A stretch of 64,000 bases of DNA from Bacillota bacterium (GCA_023400235.1 JAEXFI010000045.1:372001-436000); one strand, 5' to 3'. Shown: positions 1 to 8,660, numbered from the stretch's first letter. Numbers and translations: made by a program. The notes: generated from the sequence alone by a model not told the origin.

Positions 1-749
1 CCAACCCCATCAAATCTTCCGGACAGCTTCTCCCTCAGCTCCTCCAGAATCACCTGCTCAGACGCGAAATGGCCTACATCCAGGATGCAGAGGCCCATTT
101 CCCGTGCATCCGAGGCAGTATGATACTTAATATCTCCTGTTATCAGCACATCAAGACCCAGGCCTTTCAGATATTCCAGCTCCACATCAAAGCTGCCGCA
201 AAACACCCCTGCCTTTAGAACCTTTTCAGGTTGGGCACCTATTATTCTGAGACTGCCGATATTCAGCCCCGCCTTTACTGAAGCCAGGAAGCTGTTAAAT
301 TCCGTTTCAACCTTGAGGGTTCCAACCTTGCCAAGGCCCAGATTCATATTTGAGCCTTGGGGACTGTATGCTTTAAGAGGCTCCATATCAACAAGACCTA
401 TGGTTTCGGCCAGAGTGTCGTTTACTCCCCCCACTGCAACATCCAGGTTCGTATGTGCACTTATGACACTTATGTCTTTTGTAACCAGAGTCTGTACCTG
501 TCTGCCCTTAATTGTGTCAAAATCCAGCCTGTTCAGCTTTCCGAAGAAAAAGGGATGATGTGATACTATCAGCTCCGCACCGCAGTCAACAGCCTCTCTT
601 ATCACTTTTGAAGTCACATCCATGCAGAGCAATACCCTGTTGACACGGCTTTGCCTGCTGCCCAGCATAAGGCCTACATTATCCCAGCTCTCAGCATATC
701 CCCAAGGGGCAAGCTCATTAATATATTCAAGTATTTCACCTACCGTCAT
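1..749 (-). CDS. Nif3-like dinuclear metal-centre protein (partial, C-terminus off the left edge)
   Basis: About 249 codons are visible, starting at an ATG with a GGAGAAGG ribosome site seven bases upstream; the 3' end runs off the window. The product matches the Nif3/YqfO/DUF34 family, toroidal proteins with a dinuclear metal site that are often mislabelled GTP cyclohydrolase 1 type 2. The signature SHHPFFF lies at residues 63-69, and the second conserved block (GDIKYHTA, then LDVGHFASE) lies near the cut end. The cellular substrate of the family is unsettled. It sits 64 bp downstream of trmK on the same strand, a pairing that is common in Firmicutes. The family call is firm; the function is not known. 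Confidence 0.9.
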   Translation of the reverse strand, partial: MTVGEILEYINELAPWGYAESWDNVGLMLGSRQSRVNRVLLCMDVTSKVIREAVDCGAELIVSHHPFFFGKLNRLDFDTIKGRQVQTLVTKDISVISAHTNLDVAVGGVNDTLAETIGLVDMEPLKAYSPQGSNMNLGLGKVGTLKVETEFNSFLASVKAGLNIGSLRIIGAQPEKVLKAGVFCGSFDVELEYLKGLGLDVLITGDIKYHTASDAREMGLCILDVGHFASEQVILEELREKLSGRFDGV

Positions 750-813
750 TTAACCTTCTCCTTTAACATACTGCCTTATAAATACTTTTTATTATTTGCT
801 AAAAACATATCCG

Positions 814-1512
814 CTACGGTTTCAGTTGCTCAACAAGCTGGTTATATTGACCTTTAAGTTTTTCATGGAAGTCTTTCAGCCGTTGGTTATCCTCCATGCG
901 GGCCAGCTGTGCCAGCACCCTTTCAAGCTGCCTGATTTTCATTTCACAGTATGGCAGCAGCAGCGGGTCACTTTTCTTTATCAAGCATTCTCCCACATGC
1001 AGCTGAAAATCCTCATAGCTTTTATTCTGCCCGGTATGAACTGCGGACATAACACAATATATTTTATTTCCCTCAGCAGCCAGCTCTTCGTCATATATGT
1101 CATATTTGTGGTCATAAAGCCACTTCCTGACAACATCCAAATCGTTCATGGGCTGCAGCACCAGTACCGCCCTGCCGCCTATTTTGTCCGCACCTGACTC
1201 CAGCAGTTCAGCCAGCAGTGTTCCACCCATTCCGGCAATAATTATGGCATCGGCTTCACTCATATTAAGAGTTTCAAGACCGCTTCCCATCCGGGTCTCA
1301 ATCCTGTGGGACAACCTGTATTTTGAAATATTTCTGTCCGCCGCCCTGACTGGCCCCGGCCTTACATCTGACGCTATGGCCTTTCGGCATCTTTCCTGCT
1401 GTATGAGGTAAACCGGTATATATGCGTGATCTGTTCCAATATCTGCAACTGTTTTGCATTGTGGAACCTTATCCGAAATGAGTTTTAATCTTCCCTTTAG
1501 CTCCAAGCTCAA
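814..1512 (-). CDS. trmK: tRNA (adenine(22)-N1)-methyltransferase TrmK
   Basis: A 232-residue class I SAM-dependent methyltransferase. The SAM-binding motif VADIGTDHAYIP lies near residues 22-33, the SDVRPGP segment near 48, and the catalytic-type loop IIIAGMGGTLLAELL near 90-104, all typical of TrmK/YqfN. The family methylates N1 of A22 in the D-loop of certain tRNAs. The start is a TTG just after GGAGGGAATT; a second in-frame TTG two codons later is equally possible. TrmK next to Nif3 downstream of rpoD is a familiar Firmicute arrangement, here interrupted by an HD-GYP gene and tRNAs. Confidence 0.92.
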   Translation of the reverse strand: MSLELKGRLKLISDKVPQCKTVADIGTDHAYIPVYLIQQERCRKAIASDVRPGPVRAADRNISKYRLSHRIETRMGSGLETLNMSEADAIIIAGMGGTLLAELLESGADKIGGRAVLVLQPMNDLDVVRKWLYDHKYDIYDEELAAEGNKIYCVMSAVHTGQNKSYEDFQLHVGECLIKKSDPLLLPYCEMKIRQLERVLAQLARMEDNQRLKDFHEKLKGQYNQLVEQLKP

Positions 1513-1596
1513 AATTCCCTCCGGAATTGATTTTTTTATGTTTTACTGTATCGACAAGTAAAATTATACACATAATATTAAGGTATTATCAATACA

Positions 1597-1750
1597 AAAG
1601 TCAAATACGCTAGAAAGCCGATAGTTTGGGTTTGAGGCTAAAGCCTCCTGAAGTATGGACTTCTTAAAGCCCAAACCGTTGAACTCTTAAACAAAGTGCT
1701 TGAAAGCACATATTCGCCTGGAAGGCGAAGGTTTCAACCATAATTGGCTT
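1597..1750 (+). repeat. Dispersed repeat, copy 1 (long form, multi-hairpin)
   Basis: This is the longest copy of a family seen at six places in the window. It starts with an AAAGTCAAAT end and closes with the inverted end AATTGGCTT. Between them lie a stem pairing GTTTGGG with CCCAAAC that encloses two hairpins (gaggc/gcctc and gaagt/acttc), then hairpins gtgct/agcac and ttcgcct/aggcgaa. Copy 5 (23128-23248) shares GAAAGCCGATAGTTTGGGT, GAGGCTAAAGCCTCC and GGCGAAGGTTTCA. It is intergenic, has no coding capacity, and looks like a MITE or mobile structured element. Confidence 0.75.
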
Positions 1751-1769
1751 AATGAAAGGAATGTGAAAA

Positions 1770-1958
1770 ATGCCACCCTATAAGAGAACAAACAAGGTAC
1801 TTGACATAGAAAAGCCCATCTCCACCGGAATTTTAGGCAGAGCTGTTCTGGGAATACCTCCGCAGGTATCCGCCCTAAGCAGCACACCAGCAGACCTGCA
1901 GGAGGAAGAGCTCAGCATGGACTTTACAGGAAAACCCGTCAGGCGGGAAAGAACCTAA
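1770..1958 (+). CDS. Possible small protein of 62 residues
   Basis: An ATG follows an AAAGGA sequence at about ten bases and opens 62 codons with host-like codon use. The product begins MPPYKRTNKVLDIEKPIS and is rich in Pro, Thr and charged residues, with no membrane segment or known motif. It lies directly after dispersed repeat copy 1 and ends just before two inverted repeats. It may be a real small gene or a chance open frame inside a structured, non-coding region. I do not recognise a family. Confidence 0.3.
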   Translation: MPPYKRTNKVLDIEKPISTGILGRAVLGIPPQVSALSSTPADLQEEELSMDFTGKPVRRERT

Positions 1959-2026
1959 ACCTTCCCCCCCAGAAGGTTTAGTATTAGCTTTCGTTGACCT
2001 TATGCCGCCTTAGGGCGGCTAATACA
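1957..2026. repeat. Two consecutive inverted repeats
   Basis: The first is AAACCTT/AAGGTTT around CCCCCCAG. The second pairs GTATTAG with CTAATAC and encloses a CCGCC/GGGCGG hairpin. Neither has a good T-run, so these look more like structured RNA or element ends than a standard terminator. They lie between the 3' end of the HD-GYP gene and the small open frame. Confidence 0.45.
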
Positions 2027-2061
2027 ACATTTTGTCAATAGAGTGAATAAATTTAGCCGGT

Positions 2062-3168
2062 TCAGGTTTCCGTATACATATATTTGCTGTAATCCCATAG
2101 TAGCTCGCTGAGCTCTGTATCCTTCTCATAAAACAAATCCAGAAAGATGTTCTGTACCTTAACAATTGGCTTTAGGGGATAAACCGGGTTTACATGCACC
2201 AGTTCACCTATTTCACCGGTACTGAGCATTACATAATCACCTATGTAATGACAGACTATTCTTTCAATAAACACATTCAGCATAATCCGGTCCAGGATAT
2301 TTGACATCTCATTCTGCATGTATCTGAGCACCTCAAACACTGATTTCCGTTTCTTGTATACCTTATCAGAGGTCATAGCATCGTATACATCTGCAATGGC
2401 AAGCACCTTTGCATACTGATGAATCTGATCCTCTTTGGCTCCCAGCGGATAGCCCGTTCCGTCCATCCTCTCGTGATGCATCAGAACTGCCATCTTAATT
2501 CCCTTACTTATGTCAAACATATTTTCAACCATACGATAGCCATAGGTAGTATGATTTTTTATTTCTTCGAATTCATCCGGGGACAGACTGTCCTTCTTGC
2601 TCAGAATAGATGCATCAATTTTGGCCTTGCCAATATCGTGCAGAAGACCTGCTTTTGCAATTTCTTCAACCCTTAGTTCGTCATAGCCCAGCCACTTTGC
2701 CAGGGTCATGGCCAGCAGGGATACATTTACACAGTGTGCATATGTATATTCATCCACCGTGCGGATGGAATCAATACATTTGAGAACATCAAAGGAGTCA
2801 TGCACATTTTTTCTTATGTTAACCAATGCGTGGTCAACATTCTTGCTCTCCAGACTCTTTCCAGAATTAATGGCATCCAGAACTTCCTTTACTTCTTGTT
2901 TTGCATCTGCATAGGAGTTGGACAGTTCAGCGGACATTTGTCTTTTATCAATATTCCTGTCATAGCCCCTGATTTCTTCTACCGAAATATTGTCATCATA
3001 AATTTCTACCTGAATAGGTTTTAAACGGAACCGCTTGACCTTCTTTTCAAGGTCTTCGGTAATCAATGTACCTTTTGGGATAAGACAGGCACCGGCCTGG
3101 GTACATATATCTTCAGTCAAAAGCATACCAGCAACACAACTTTGAGCCGTAATATAAATATGCCTCAT
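2062..3168 (-). CDS. HD-GYP domain protein, probable cyclic di-GMP phosphodiesterase
   Basis: A 368-residue cytosolic protein with no membrane segments. The N-terminal ~130 residues have no clear domain. An HD-GYP domain follows, with LLHDIGKAKID carrying the HD pair and HHERMDGTGYP carrying the GYP-type signature, so the metal and substrate residues appear intact. HD-GYP enzymes hydrolyse c-di-GMP to pGpG or GMP. The ATG follows GGAGGAATTATTC. The gene stands alone between a repeat region and a hairpin-rich stretch plus tRNAs. Two GGDEF proteins elsewhere in the window would supply the ligand. Confidence 0.9.
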   Translation of the reverse strand: MRHIYITAQSCVAGMLLTEDICTQAGACLIPKGTLITEDLEKKVKRFRLKPIQVEIYDDNISVEEIRGYDRNIDKRQMSAELSNSYADAKQEVKEVLDAINSGKSLESKNVDHALVNIRKNVHDSFDVLKCIDSIRTVDEYTYAHCVNVSLLAMTLAKWLGYDELRVEEIAKAGLLHDIGKAKIDASILSKKDSLSPDEFEEIKNHTTYGYRMVENMFDISKGIKMAVLMHHERMDGTGYPLGAKEDQIHQYAKVLAIADVYDAMTSDKVYKKRKSVFEVLRYMQNEMSNILDRIMLNVFIERIVCHYIGDYVMLSTGEIGELVHVNPVYPLKPIVKVQNIFLDLFYEKDTELSELLWDYSKYMYTET

Positions 3169-3284
3169 GAATAATTCCTCCGAAGTATAATTAGAAGAAC
3201 ATTAATACTGTTTTTTATTATACTACAGTACGGTAAAAAATGCTATTTATTATATATTATAGTCGCTTTTTATGTGAAATTACA

Positions 3285-3455
3285 GATTGCACCCTCCTGA
3301 AACCGGCGAGGGGGAATCCCCTCTTGTCCATATACCGTGGGCCTTCAGACGAAAGCGTCAGCAAAGAATGCCGGTGCGCATTCTTTGTAGCTTGAGAGTC
3401 CCTGTCAGGTTTGATTTATCAAACCCTATCCGAGCGGCAGCGAGGAAAGGCCAGG
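3285..3455. other. Hairpin-rich non-coding stretch, candidate structured RNA or element remnant
   Basis: Four or more hairpins occur in about 170 bp: ccctc/gaggg, gaggg(g)/cccctc, gacg/cgtc with an AAAG loop, caaagaatg/cattctttg, and ggtttga/tcaaacc. The stretch is clearly more GC-rich than the flanking AT-rich DNA and has no credible reading frame. It lies between the HD-GYP start and the tRNA terminator. I looked for c-di-GMP-I and -II riboswitch cores upstream of the HD-GYP gene and did not find them. Confidence 0.45.
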
Positions 3456-3460
3456 CAAAC

Positions 3461-3494
3461 ACAAAAAGAACACTCTGTTGAGTGTTCTTTTTGT
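3461..3494 (-). terminator. Intrinsic terminator of the tRNA pair
   Basis: GAACACTC pairs with GAGTGTTC around a four-base loop, flanked by AAAAA and TTTTT tracts, so it can act in both directions. It begins three bases beyond the CCA end of the CAU tRNA. Confidence 0.85.
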
Positions 3495-3496
3495 GT

Positions 3497-3573
3497 TGGT
3501 GGGCCTTCAGGGACTCGAACCCCGGACCAACCGGTTATGAGCCGGTTGCTCTAACCAACTGAGCTAAAGGCCC
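3497..3573 (-). tRNA. tRNA with CAU anticodon (Met, or lysidine-modified Ile2)
   Basis: A 77-nt cloverleaf with encoded CCA. The acceptor stem GGGCCTT pairs with AAGGCCC, the D-loop has AGCTCAGTTGGT, the anticodon loop reads CTCATAA, and the T-loop is GGTTCGAGTCC. The first acceptor pair is not that of an initiator. Elongator Met and Ile2 cannot be separated with certainty by eye; the CTCATAA loop occurs in both groups. Confidence 0.93.
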
Positions 3574-3577
3574 GTTG

Positions 3578-3653
3578 TGGCTCCTCAAGTAGGACTTGAA
3601 CCTACGACCCTGCGGTTAACAGCCGCATGCTCTACCGACTGAGCTATTGAGGA
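3578..3653 (-). tRNA. tRNA-Asn (GUU)
   Basis: A 76-nt cloverleaf with encoded CCA. The acceptor stem is TCCTCAA/TTGAGGA, the D-loop AGCTCAGTCGGTAG, the anticodon loop CTGTTAA with anticodon GTT, and the T-arm GTAGGTTCAAGTCCTAC. It lies four bases upstream of the CAU tRNA, so the two form one transcript. Confidence 0.96.
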
Positions 3654-3774
3654 ATATGTGATTTTCAGCTGACTGCTTTTGAAGCCATCCCGCCGTTGTG
3701 CCAGCTTTTTTTAATCAAGCCCTGTTGCACTATACATTAGGGTTTGAAGGCACTGCGTCCTGAGCACAAATAAT

Positions 3775-3803
3775 ATTATACTTACGAACGGCCACCTGGT
3801 CAA
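3775..3803 (-). promoter_or_regulatory. Sigma-A promoter for the tRNA-Asn/tRNA-CAU pair
   Basis: On the minus strand TTGACC is followed after exactly 17 bases by TATAAT, about 120 bases upstream of the tRNA-Asn 5' end. Confidence 0.7.
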
Positions 3804-4231
3804 CAGCAAAATATTCATTTTTTTACCGTTTAGAAGGTTTATTGCCCATTTTCATTGATTCTTTTAGCAAAGCTACATATTGCTAACATTTACATAATTA
3901 TTTCCATGCCCCCACTTCACAAAACTCTATGAAAGTCACGGCATGGAATCGGTGCCACATTTTTATCTGCTTCAAAATTTCTTTCAAACTTAATCCTCTG
4001 TTCTAAATGCCTTGGATATATTTCATTAAAAACCAGCAGGGCAGCAAATCTAAACAACACATATAGAGCATTATCATAAACATTACAAGAAAAAATATGA
4101 AAACAGTACCGTCAAGTTTTTGCGCAAATTGATTTTGCCGCTTGGTTGCCAGCTATTAACCAGAATGGCTTTCCGATTGGCTTCATCTGTACTAAAGTTT
4201 AAAGTGCTTATGATGCACGCTCCAGGAAGCA
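3804..4231. other. AT-rich intergenic DNA, nothing recognised
   Basis: Apart from the tRNA promoter and the rpoD terminator, this long gap between the tRNAs and rpoD shows no convincing reading frame or structured element on either strand. Confidence 0.6.
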
Positions 4232-4261
4232 TAAAAAACAAAAAGACCCGTTGTCGAGTCT
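4232..4261 (-). terminator. Terminator downstream of rpoD
   Basis: On the minus strand AGACTCG pairs with CGGGTCT (one G-U) around ACAA, followed by TTTTTGTTTTTT. It closes the dnaG-rpoD transcript. Confidence 0.85.
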
Positions 4262-4300
4262 CTCATTTTTCTTATACTGCTTTAAGATAGTTATATAGCT

Positions 4301-5380
4301 TTAATCCAGGTAATCCTTTAATTTTTTGCTTCTGCTGGGATGTCTCAGTTTGCGCAATGCCTTGGCTTCTATCTGACGGATACGCTCTCTGGTAACATTG
4401 AATTCCTTGCCAACCTCCTCAAGAGTTCTGGCACGTCCATCGTCCAAGCCAAATCTCAGTCGAAGCACCTTTTCTTCACGGGCGGTCAAGGTATCCAAAA
4501 CGTCTATGAGCTGTTCCTTAAGCAGTGTAAAAGCGGCAGCTTCAGCTGGTGCCGGAGCATCATCATCAGGAATAAAATCTCCCAGGTGGCTGTCTTCCTC
4601 TTCACCAATCGGCGTTTCAAGAGAAACCGGCTCCTGTGAAATTTTCATTATTTCTCTGACCTTGTCAACCGACATGCCGATTTCCTTGGCTATTTCATCG
4701 GGCTGTGGTTCTCTTCCAAGCTCCTGCAGCAATTGTCTTGAAACTCTGATCAGTTTGTTTATGGTTTCAACCATATGAACAGGAATACGTATGGTTCTGG
4801 CCTGGTCCGCAATTGCTCTGGTTATGGCCTGTCTGATCCACCAGGTGGCGTAAGTACTGAACTTGAAGCCCCTTCTGTAGTCAAATTTTTCAACAGCCTT
4901 GATCAAACCCAGATTTCCTTCCTGTATTAAGTCAAGGAACTGCATACCTCTTCCCACATATCTTTTTGCAATACTGACAACCAATCTGAGATTTGCTTCA
5001 GCAAGTCTTCTCTTTGCTTCGATATCTCCATTTTCCATACGGTGTGCAAGATCAATTTCTTCGTCTGCTGTCAAAAGGGGTACTTTGCCGATTTCTTTAA
5101 GGTACATTCTTACCGGGTCGTCAATACTTATACCTTCCGGGATACTGATGTCAAGTTCTTCATCAGCCATCTGTATCTCTTCCATTTCGGCTTCTATGTC
5201 CCCTATAACATCAATGCCCATATTTTCAAGAGTTTCATAGATTTTTTCTATATGTTCAGGCTCAAGCTCTATTTCCTCGAAAGCGTCGATTATTTCCTTG
5301 TAGGTGAGCATTCCCTTTGACTTGCCTTTGTCTATCAAATCCTTAAGTATTGCCTTTCTGGTTTCTTGATTATGCTTCAT
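4301..5380 (-). CDS. rpoD: RNA polymerase primary sigma factor (sigma-A / RpoD)
   Basis: A 359-residue sigma-70 family factor. The N-terminal sigma 1.1-like region is followed by region 1.2 (DDPVRMYLKEIG), region 2 (LDLIQEGNLGLIKAVEKF, then FSTYATWWIRQAI for -10 recognition and melting), region 3 and region 4 (TLEEVGKEFNVTRERIRQIE, the -35 helix-turn-helix). The ATG at 5380 is chosen because GGAGGGG lies just upstream; an in-frame ATG 18 bases further up would place that ribosome site inside the gene. It lies 27 bp after dnaG, the usual primase-sigma order, and the perfect -35/-10 promoters in this window fit its specificity. Confidence 0.97.
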   Translation of the reverse strand: MKHNQETRKAILKDLIDKGKSKGMLTYKEIIDAFEEIELEPEHIEKIYETLENMGIDVIGDIEAEMEEIQMADEELDISIPEGISIDDPVRMYLKEIGKVPLLTADEEIDLAHRMENGDIEAKRRLAEANLRLVVSIAKRYVGRGMQFLDLIQEGNLGLIKAVEKFDYRRGFKFSTYATWWIRQAITRAIADQARTIRIPVHMVETINKLIRVSRQLLQELGREPQPDEIAKEIGMSVDKVREIMKISQEPVSLETPIGEEEDSHLGDFIPDDDAPAPAEAAAFTLLKEQLIDVLDTLTAREEKVLRLRFGLDDGRARTLEEVGKEFNVTRERIRQIEAKALRKLRHPSRSKKLKDYLD

Positions 5381-5407
5381 AAGTTCCCCTCCCTTCATGA
5401 ATTTTTA

Positions 5408-7222
5408 TTAATTTTTCTTCATTACAGCTATATTCAATACAATACTGCTTAATTCCCGATTTAATAACTCAACATCTCCTTCTGTCAGATCAGATCTCTT
5501 TTTTAATTCTATAATCTCGTTTTTTCTGGCTTCCAATCTCAGCAAACCTATTCTTTTGAGAATATCCAGAGCTGCTTTCCTGTTATCCTCAAATACGCTC
5601 ATGGATTGGACAATATTTGCAAAACTTTCTGCAAGAGCAGATGAAAACTTATTTAATATTTCTCCCGTAAGAATCCCCGACTTGTTTTCAACTCTCTCCG
5701 CTGCAAAACTAAAGGCCTGTCTTATTTCATCAGATTTTATATTGTTAATACCTATAGAATCCTTAATAAGAAAATACACATTATTTTCCAGACAAATCGT
5801 AGACAGTAACATAAGTTCCAGCTTCTTCAGCCGTTCTTCAGCAGTTTCTGCTACCCGTTCTTTTTTTACTGGGTTCTTTTTAATTATATTTGTGTCTCTT
5901 GCCTGCTTTACATTGCTTTTGTCCGTTTTCCGCTGCCTCCTGGCTAGCTCTGAATATATGGCCTGTTCACTGACTCCGTAGTCTTTGGACAACTGCTTGA
6001 CGTAAAGTTCTCTTTCTACATTATTGTCAATTTTATCTAATATAACCATTGCATTATCAATAAACTTGACTTTTCCTTCATTTGTGGAAGTGTCAATCCT
6101 GTTGTCCAGGATATCCAGCTTAAAGTCCACAAGATTTCTGGCTTTACTTACCAGCCGCTTAAATTCGTCAACGCCACGAGTTTTTATAAACTCATCCGGG
6201 TCCTTTCCGGAGGGTATTGTCAATACCTTTACATTGCAGCCAATCTCATTGAGCAGATCCAGGCTTCTCATGGCTGCAGCCTGTCCGGCATTGTCCGAAT
6301 CAAATGAAAGTACAATCTCCTCGGTATACTTTTTCAGCAGCTTGCCTTGATTCTCAGTCAAAGCCGTTCCCAAAGGTGCAACTGCATTTATTATTCCACT
6401 TTGATGTAAGGATATAACATCCATATAGCCTTCAGCTAAAATAATCTGCTTTGCACATGCATTTTTTGCAAAATTCATAGCATATAAATGTTTACCCTTG
6501 TGGTAGACTTCAGTTTCGGGAGAATTCATATACTTGGGCTGTGACGAATCCATAACTCTCCCTCCAAAGGCAATGACATTTCCCCTGATGTCAAATATGG
6601 GAAACATAATCCTGCCTCTGAACCTGTCGTAAACCTTTTTAGTCTCTTCCTTAAATATAACAAGGCCGCTGCTTATTATTGCCTTTTCACCATGACCGTT
6701 GGTCCTCAAATGCTTGTAAAGTGCAGCATAGCTATCTTCTGCATAGCCCAGCCCGAACTTGATCAATGTTTGCCTTTCGAGCCGCCGGTTCAGCAGATAG
6801 TTCAATGGTGCCTTATCTTTACCGTTTATAAGGTTGTTGTGAAAAAAACGTGCAGCTTCTATGTTAATCTCAAGAAGTTCCTTTTTTAATTTTGACAGTG
6901 CATCGTCCTGAACACCCGTACCATTTTCCGGTAAAGATATTTTGGCCCTGTCGGCAAGCAGTTTCAATGCTTCCGGGAAATCGAGGTTTTCAATTCCCAT
7001 GATAAAATGTATCACATTCCCGCCCTTGCCGCACCCAAAGCAGTTAAATATCTGCTTCACAGGCTCTACTGAAAAGGATGCTGTCTTCTCGTTGTGAAAA
7101 GGACATCTGCCGAAATAATTCTTTCCCTTTTTATCCAACTTAACGTATTGGGAGACTACTTCAACTATATCATTATTTACTCGAATTTCCTCAATCAGAT
7201 CCTCAGGAAACAAATAAGCCAT
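5408..7222 (-). CDS. dnaG: DNA primase DnaG
   Basis: A 604-residue bacterial primase, normal in length. Domains in order: CHC2 zinc ribbon (CPFHNEKTASFSV, then CFGCGKGGN, residues ~41-67), primase core, TOPRIM (IILAEGYMDVI, then LSFDSDNAGQAA, near 265-320), and a C-terminal helicase-binding region. It makes the RNA primers for lagging-strand replication. The ATG has only a weak ribosome site (GGAATG about 13 bases upstream), so an alternative start is possible, but MAYLFPEDLIEEI fits the family N-terminus. It is the first gene of the dnaG-rpoD unit. Confidence 0.97.
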   Translation of the reverse strand: MAYLFPEDLIEEIRVNNDIVEVVSQYVKLDKKGKNYFGRCPFHNEKTASFSVEPVKQIFNCFGCGKGGNVIHFIMGIENLDFPEALKLLADRAKISLPENGTGVQDDALSKLKKELLEINIEAARFFHNNLINGKDKAPLNYLLNRRLERQTLIKFGLGYAEDSYAALYKHLRTNGHGEKAIISSGLVIFKEETKKVYDRFRGRIMFPIFDIRGNVIAFGGRVMDSSQPKYMNSPETEVYHKGKHLYAMNFAKNACAKQIILAEGYMDVISLHQSGIINAVAPLGTALTENQGKLLKKYTEEIVLSFDSDNAGQAAAMRSLDLLNEIGCNVKVLTIPSGKDPDEFIKTRGVDEFKRLVSKARNLVDFKLDILDNRIDTSTNEGKVKFIDNAMVILDKIDNNVERELYVKQLSKDYGVSEQAIYSELARRQRKTDKSNVKQARDTNIIKKNPVKKERVAETAEERLKKLELMLLSTICLENNVYFLIKDSIGINNIKSDEIRQAFSFAAERVENKSGILTGEILNKFSSALAESFANIVQSMSVFEDNRKAALDILKRIGLLRLEARKNEIIELKKRSDLTEGDVELLNRELSSIVLNIAVMKKN

Positions 7223-7313
7223 TATGCACTACATTCCAATCTGGTTTGATAAAGCATTTATCAAATATTATAAACATTTATACTGCTAATTATTTTGTTA
7301 CTGCAAAAATACT

Positions 7314-7377
7314 GCCAATTACAGTCAGACTCAGACATTTAGGGAAGTACTGCTAATATCCGATAGTAATTGACTTA
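7314..7377. repeat. Dispersed repeat, copy 2 (short, degenerate)
   Basis: It begins GCCAATTAC and ends CCGATAGTAATTGACTTA, an inverted match to the ends of the other copies. It lies upstream of dnaG. The rest of the 7223-7556 gap is AT-rich with no other feature seen. Confidence 0.5.
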
Positions 7378-7556
7378 ATAATTGTTCGACATTATTATTA
7401 ATATTCCTTCTTTTTTGATAAAAAAAAGTATACACAAAGGAATAATTATTAATTACGCCCTTGGTATACTCGTTGTTTCACAATATAAATGGTCTGGAAT
7501 TTACTTTCAGCACCAGCCGATTTGCTGATTGCACCGGTTAACTTCCCGTAATGAGC

Positions 7557-7838
7557 TTATGCTATGCAATCATAAATAATATCTCTGGCACTTACCGGAG
7601 TAACAGAATTTTTGTACATCAGGTCGATAAGATCTATCATGCCTGATTTAGTAGGTAATACATCCTTTATAACAGCTGTTTCGGAAGCACCGCTGTCATT
7701 GGTCATGCTTATCTGAATACCGTATGTACATGAATTATCAGATTCACAGGATACTAAATAATACTCTAAATTAATCTCTTTGCAATCGTATACTACGGAT
7801 TCATTGATTTCAAGTTTTTTTGAGCAGATCAGTTCCAT
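7557..7838 (-). CDS. Small clostridial protein, DUF6514-like
   Basis: A 93-residue protein starting MELICSKKLEINES. The start at 7838 is preferred because GGGGGT lies nine bases upstream; an ATG five codons earlier would overlap it. The pattern of an N-terminal strand, a YGIQI motif in the middle and a C-terminal TPVSARDIIYDCI segment resembles the DUF6514 family of short Clostridia proteins. No catalytic residues or membrane segment are visible. Function is unknown. It is a single gene upstream of dnaG. Confidence 0.7.
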   Translation of the reverse strand: MELICSKKLEINESVVYDCKEINLEYYLVSCESDNSCTYGIQISMTNDSGASETAVIKDVLPTKSGMIDLIDLMYKNSVTPVSARDIIYDCIA

Positions 7839-8160
7839 CACATTACCCCCCATTTTTCCTTACCGGTTTACATTTACTTAAATGTTTATAGCGTAATTAT
7901 ATTATATTGCCGGCATTTCAATCTACACAAAAGTTTTTAGCTAATTCGACCACTTTACATAAATTTATTCCAATCTCTGTAAGTTAGGTGTCGAAGAATG
8001 CAATTTTATCAATAATTAACATTGAACTTCCTTGTTATTGATGTTAATATTTACGTGAAGTTAATCTTTTTTATTCAAAATTTATAAATTCTACAGAATA
8101 CGTCATTTTTTTCAGTATTCTATTTTTCATTATATAAGTTTACAATCAGGGGGGTATTCC
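7839..8160. other. Divergent intergenic region
   Basis: A gap of about 320 bp between two divergently transcribed small genes. It is AT-rich and must hold both promoters. A weak inverted pair (TTCGAC / GTCGAA, about 40 bases apart) is the only structure I see. Confidence 0.4.
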
Positions 8161-8457
8161 ATGGAAAGCAAGCAAAATAACAGTTCAACAAAATTTAATG
8201 TACTTAAGCTGATTAATTCCGCAGTCTGTGAAATGTCAGAATTTCCGAAAAAAATGTTGAAATATGCAACACCTGCTACTTTGGCCTTGTTAGCAGTAGC
8301 AACTGCCTTGTTCGTAGCCAACAAAACCAGCAGCAATTTCAGCAGTGTGTTTGAGTTTACAACTACGACCCTAATAACCAACTGTATATTTGTTATGGCC
8401 GAGTTTATAATAGCCTCTCTGGCTATTGATATCTTTATAAGAAAGAGATCACAATAA
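8161..8457 (+). CDS. Small membrane protein of unknown function
   Basis: A 98-residue protein with a strong GGGGGG ribosome site seven bases before the ATG. Two hydrophobic stretches, near residues 39-54 (TPATLALLAVATALFV) and 70-90 (LITNCIFVMAEFIIASLAIDI), predict two membrane spans, with a basic tail IRKRSQ. No family is recognised. It is a single gene converging on secF and sharing a bidirectional terminator with it. Confidence 0.75.
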   Translation: MESKQNNSSTKFNVLKLINSAVCEMSEFPKKMLKYATPATLALLAVATALFVANKTSSNFSSVFEFTTTTLITNCIFVMAEFIIASLAIDIFIRKRSQ

Positions 8458-8502
8458 GCAGCTTCTTTTGCCTGCAAAAGAGCAGTACAAGCTATGTTTA
8501 CC

Positions 8503-8544
8503 AAAGTCAATTACTATGGCTTCCAGCCGATAGTAATTGACTTT
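8503..8544. repeat. Dispersed repeat, copy 3 (minimal form, perfect 15-bp inverted ends)
   Basis: AAAGTCAATTACTAT at the left is the exact reverse complement of ATAGTAATTGACTTT at the right, with GGCT/AGCC pairing inside, so the 42-bp copy folds into one hairpin. This is the best copy for defining the ends of the family. Confidence 0.8.
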
Positions 8545-8616
8545 ATGCATTATTTGAAAGTCTCAATCCGCCATATTTTAAAACTAAAACTAAAGTCTTG
8601 ATAAGCACAATGCAGG

Positions 8617-8660
8617 AAAAACCCAAAAAGCACCGGGGGCCCCGGTGCTTTTTGGGTTTT
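8617..8660. terminator. Bidirectional terminator between the 98-residue gene and secF
   Basis: A near-perfect palindrome: CACCGGG/CCCGGTG core flanked by AAAACCCAAAAAG and CTTTTTGGGTTTT, giving a strong hairpin with T-tracts on both strands. Confidence 0.95.

Noticed and set aside
3169..3460. A c-di-GMP riboswitch upstream of the HD-GYP gene
   Set aside because: Neither the GEMM-I core (GGGCAAACC / GCAAAGCC type) nor the type II core is present on either strand.
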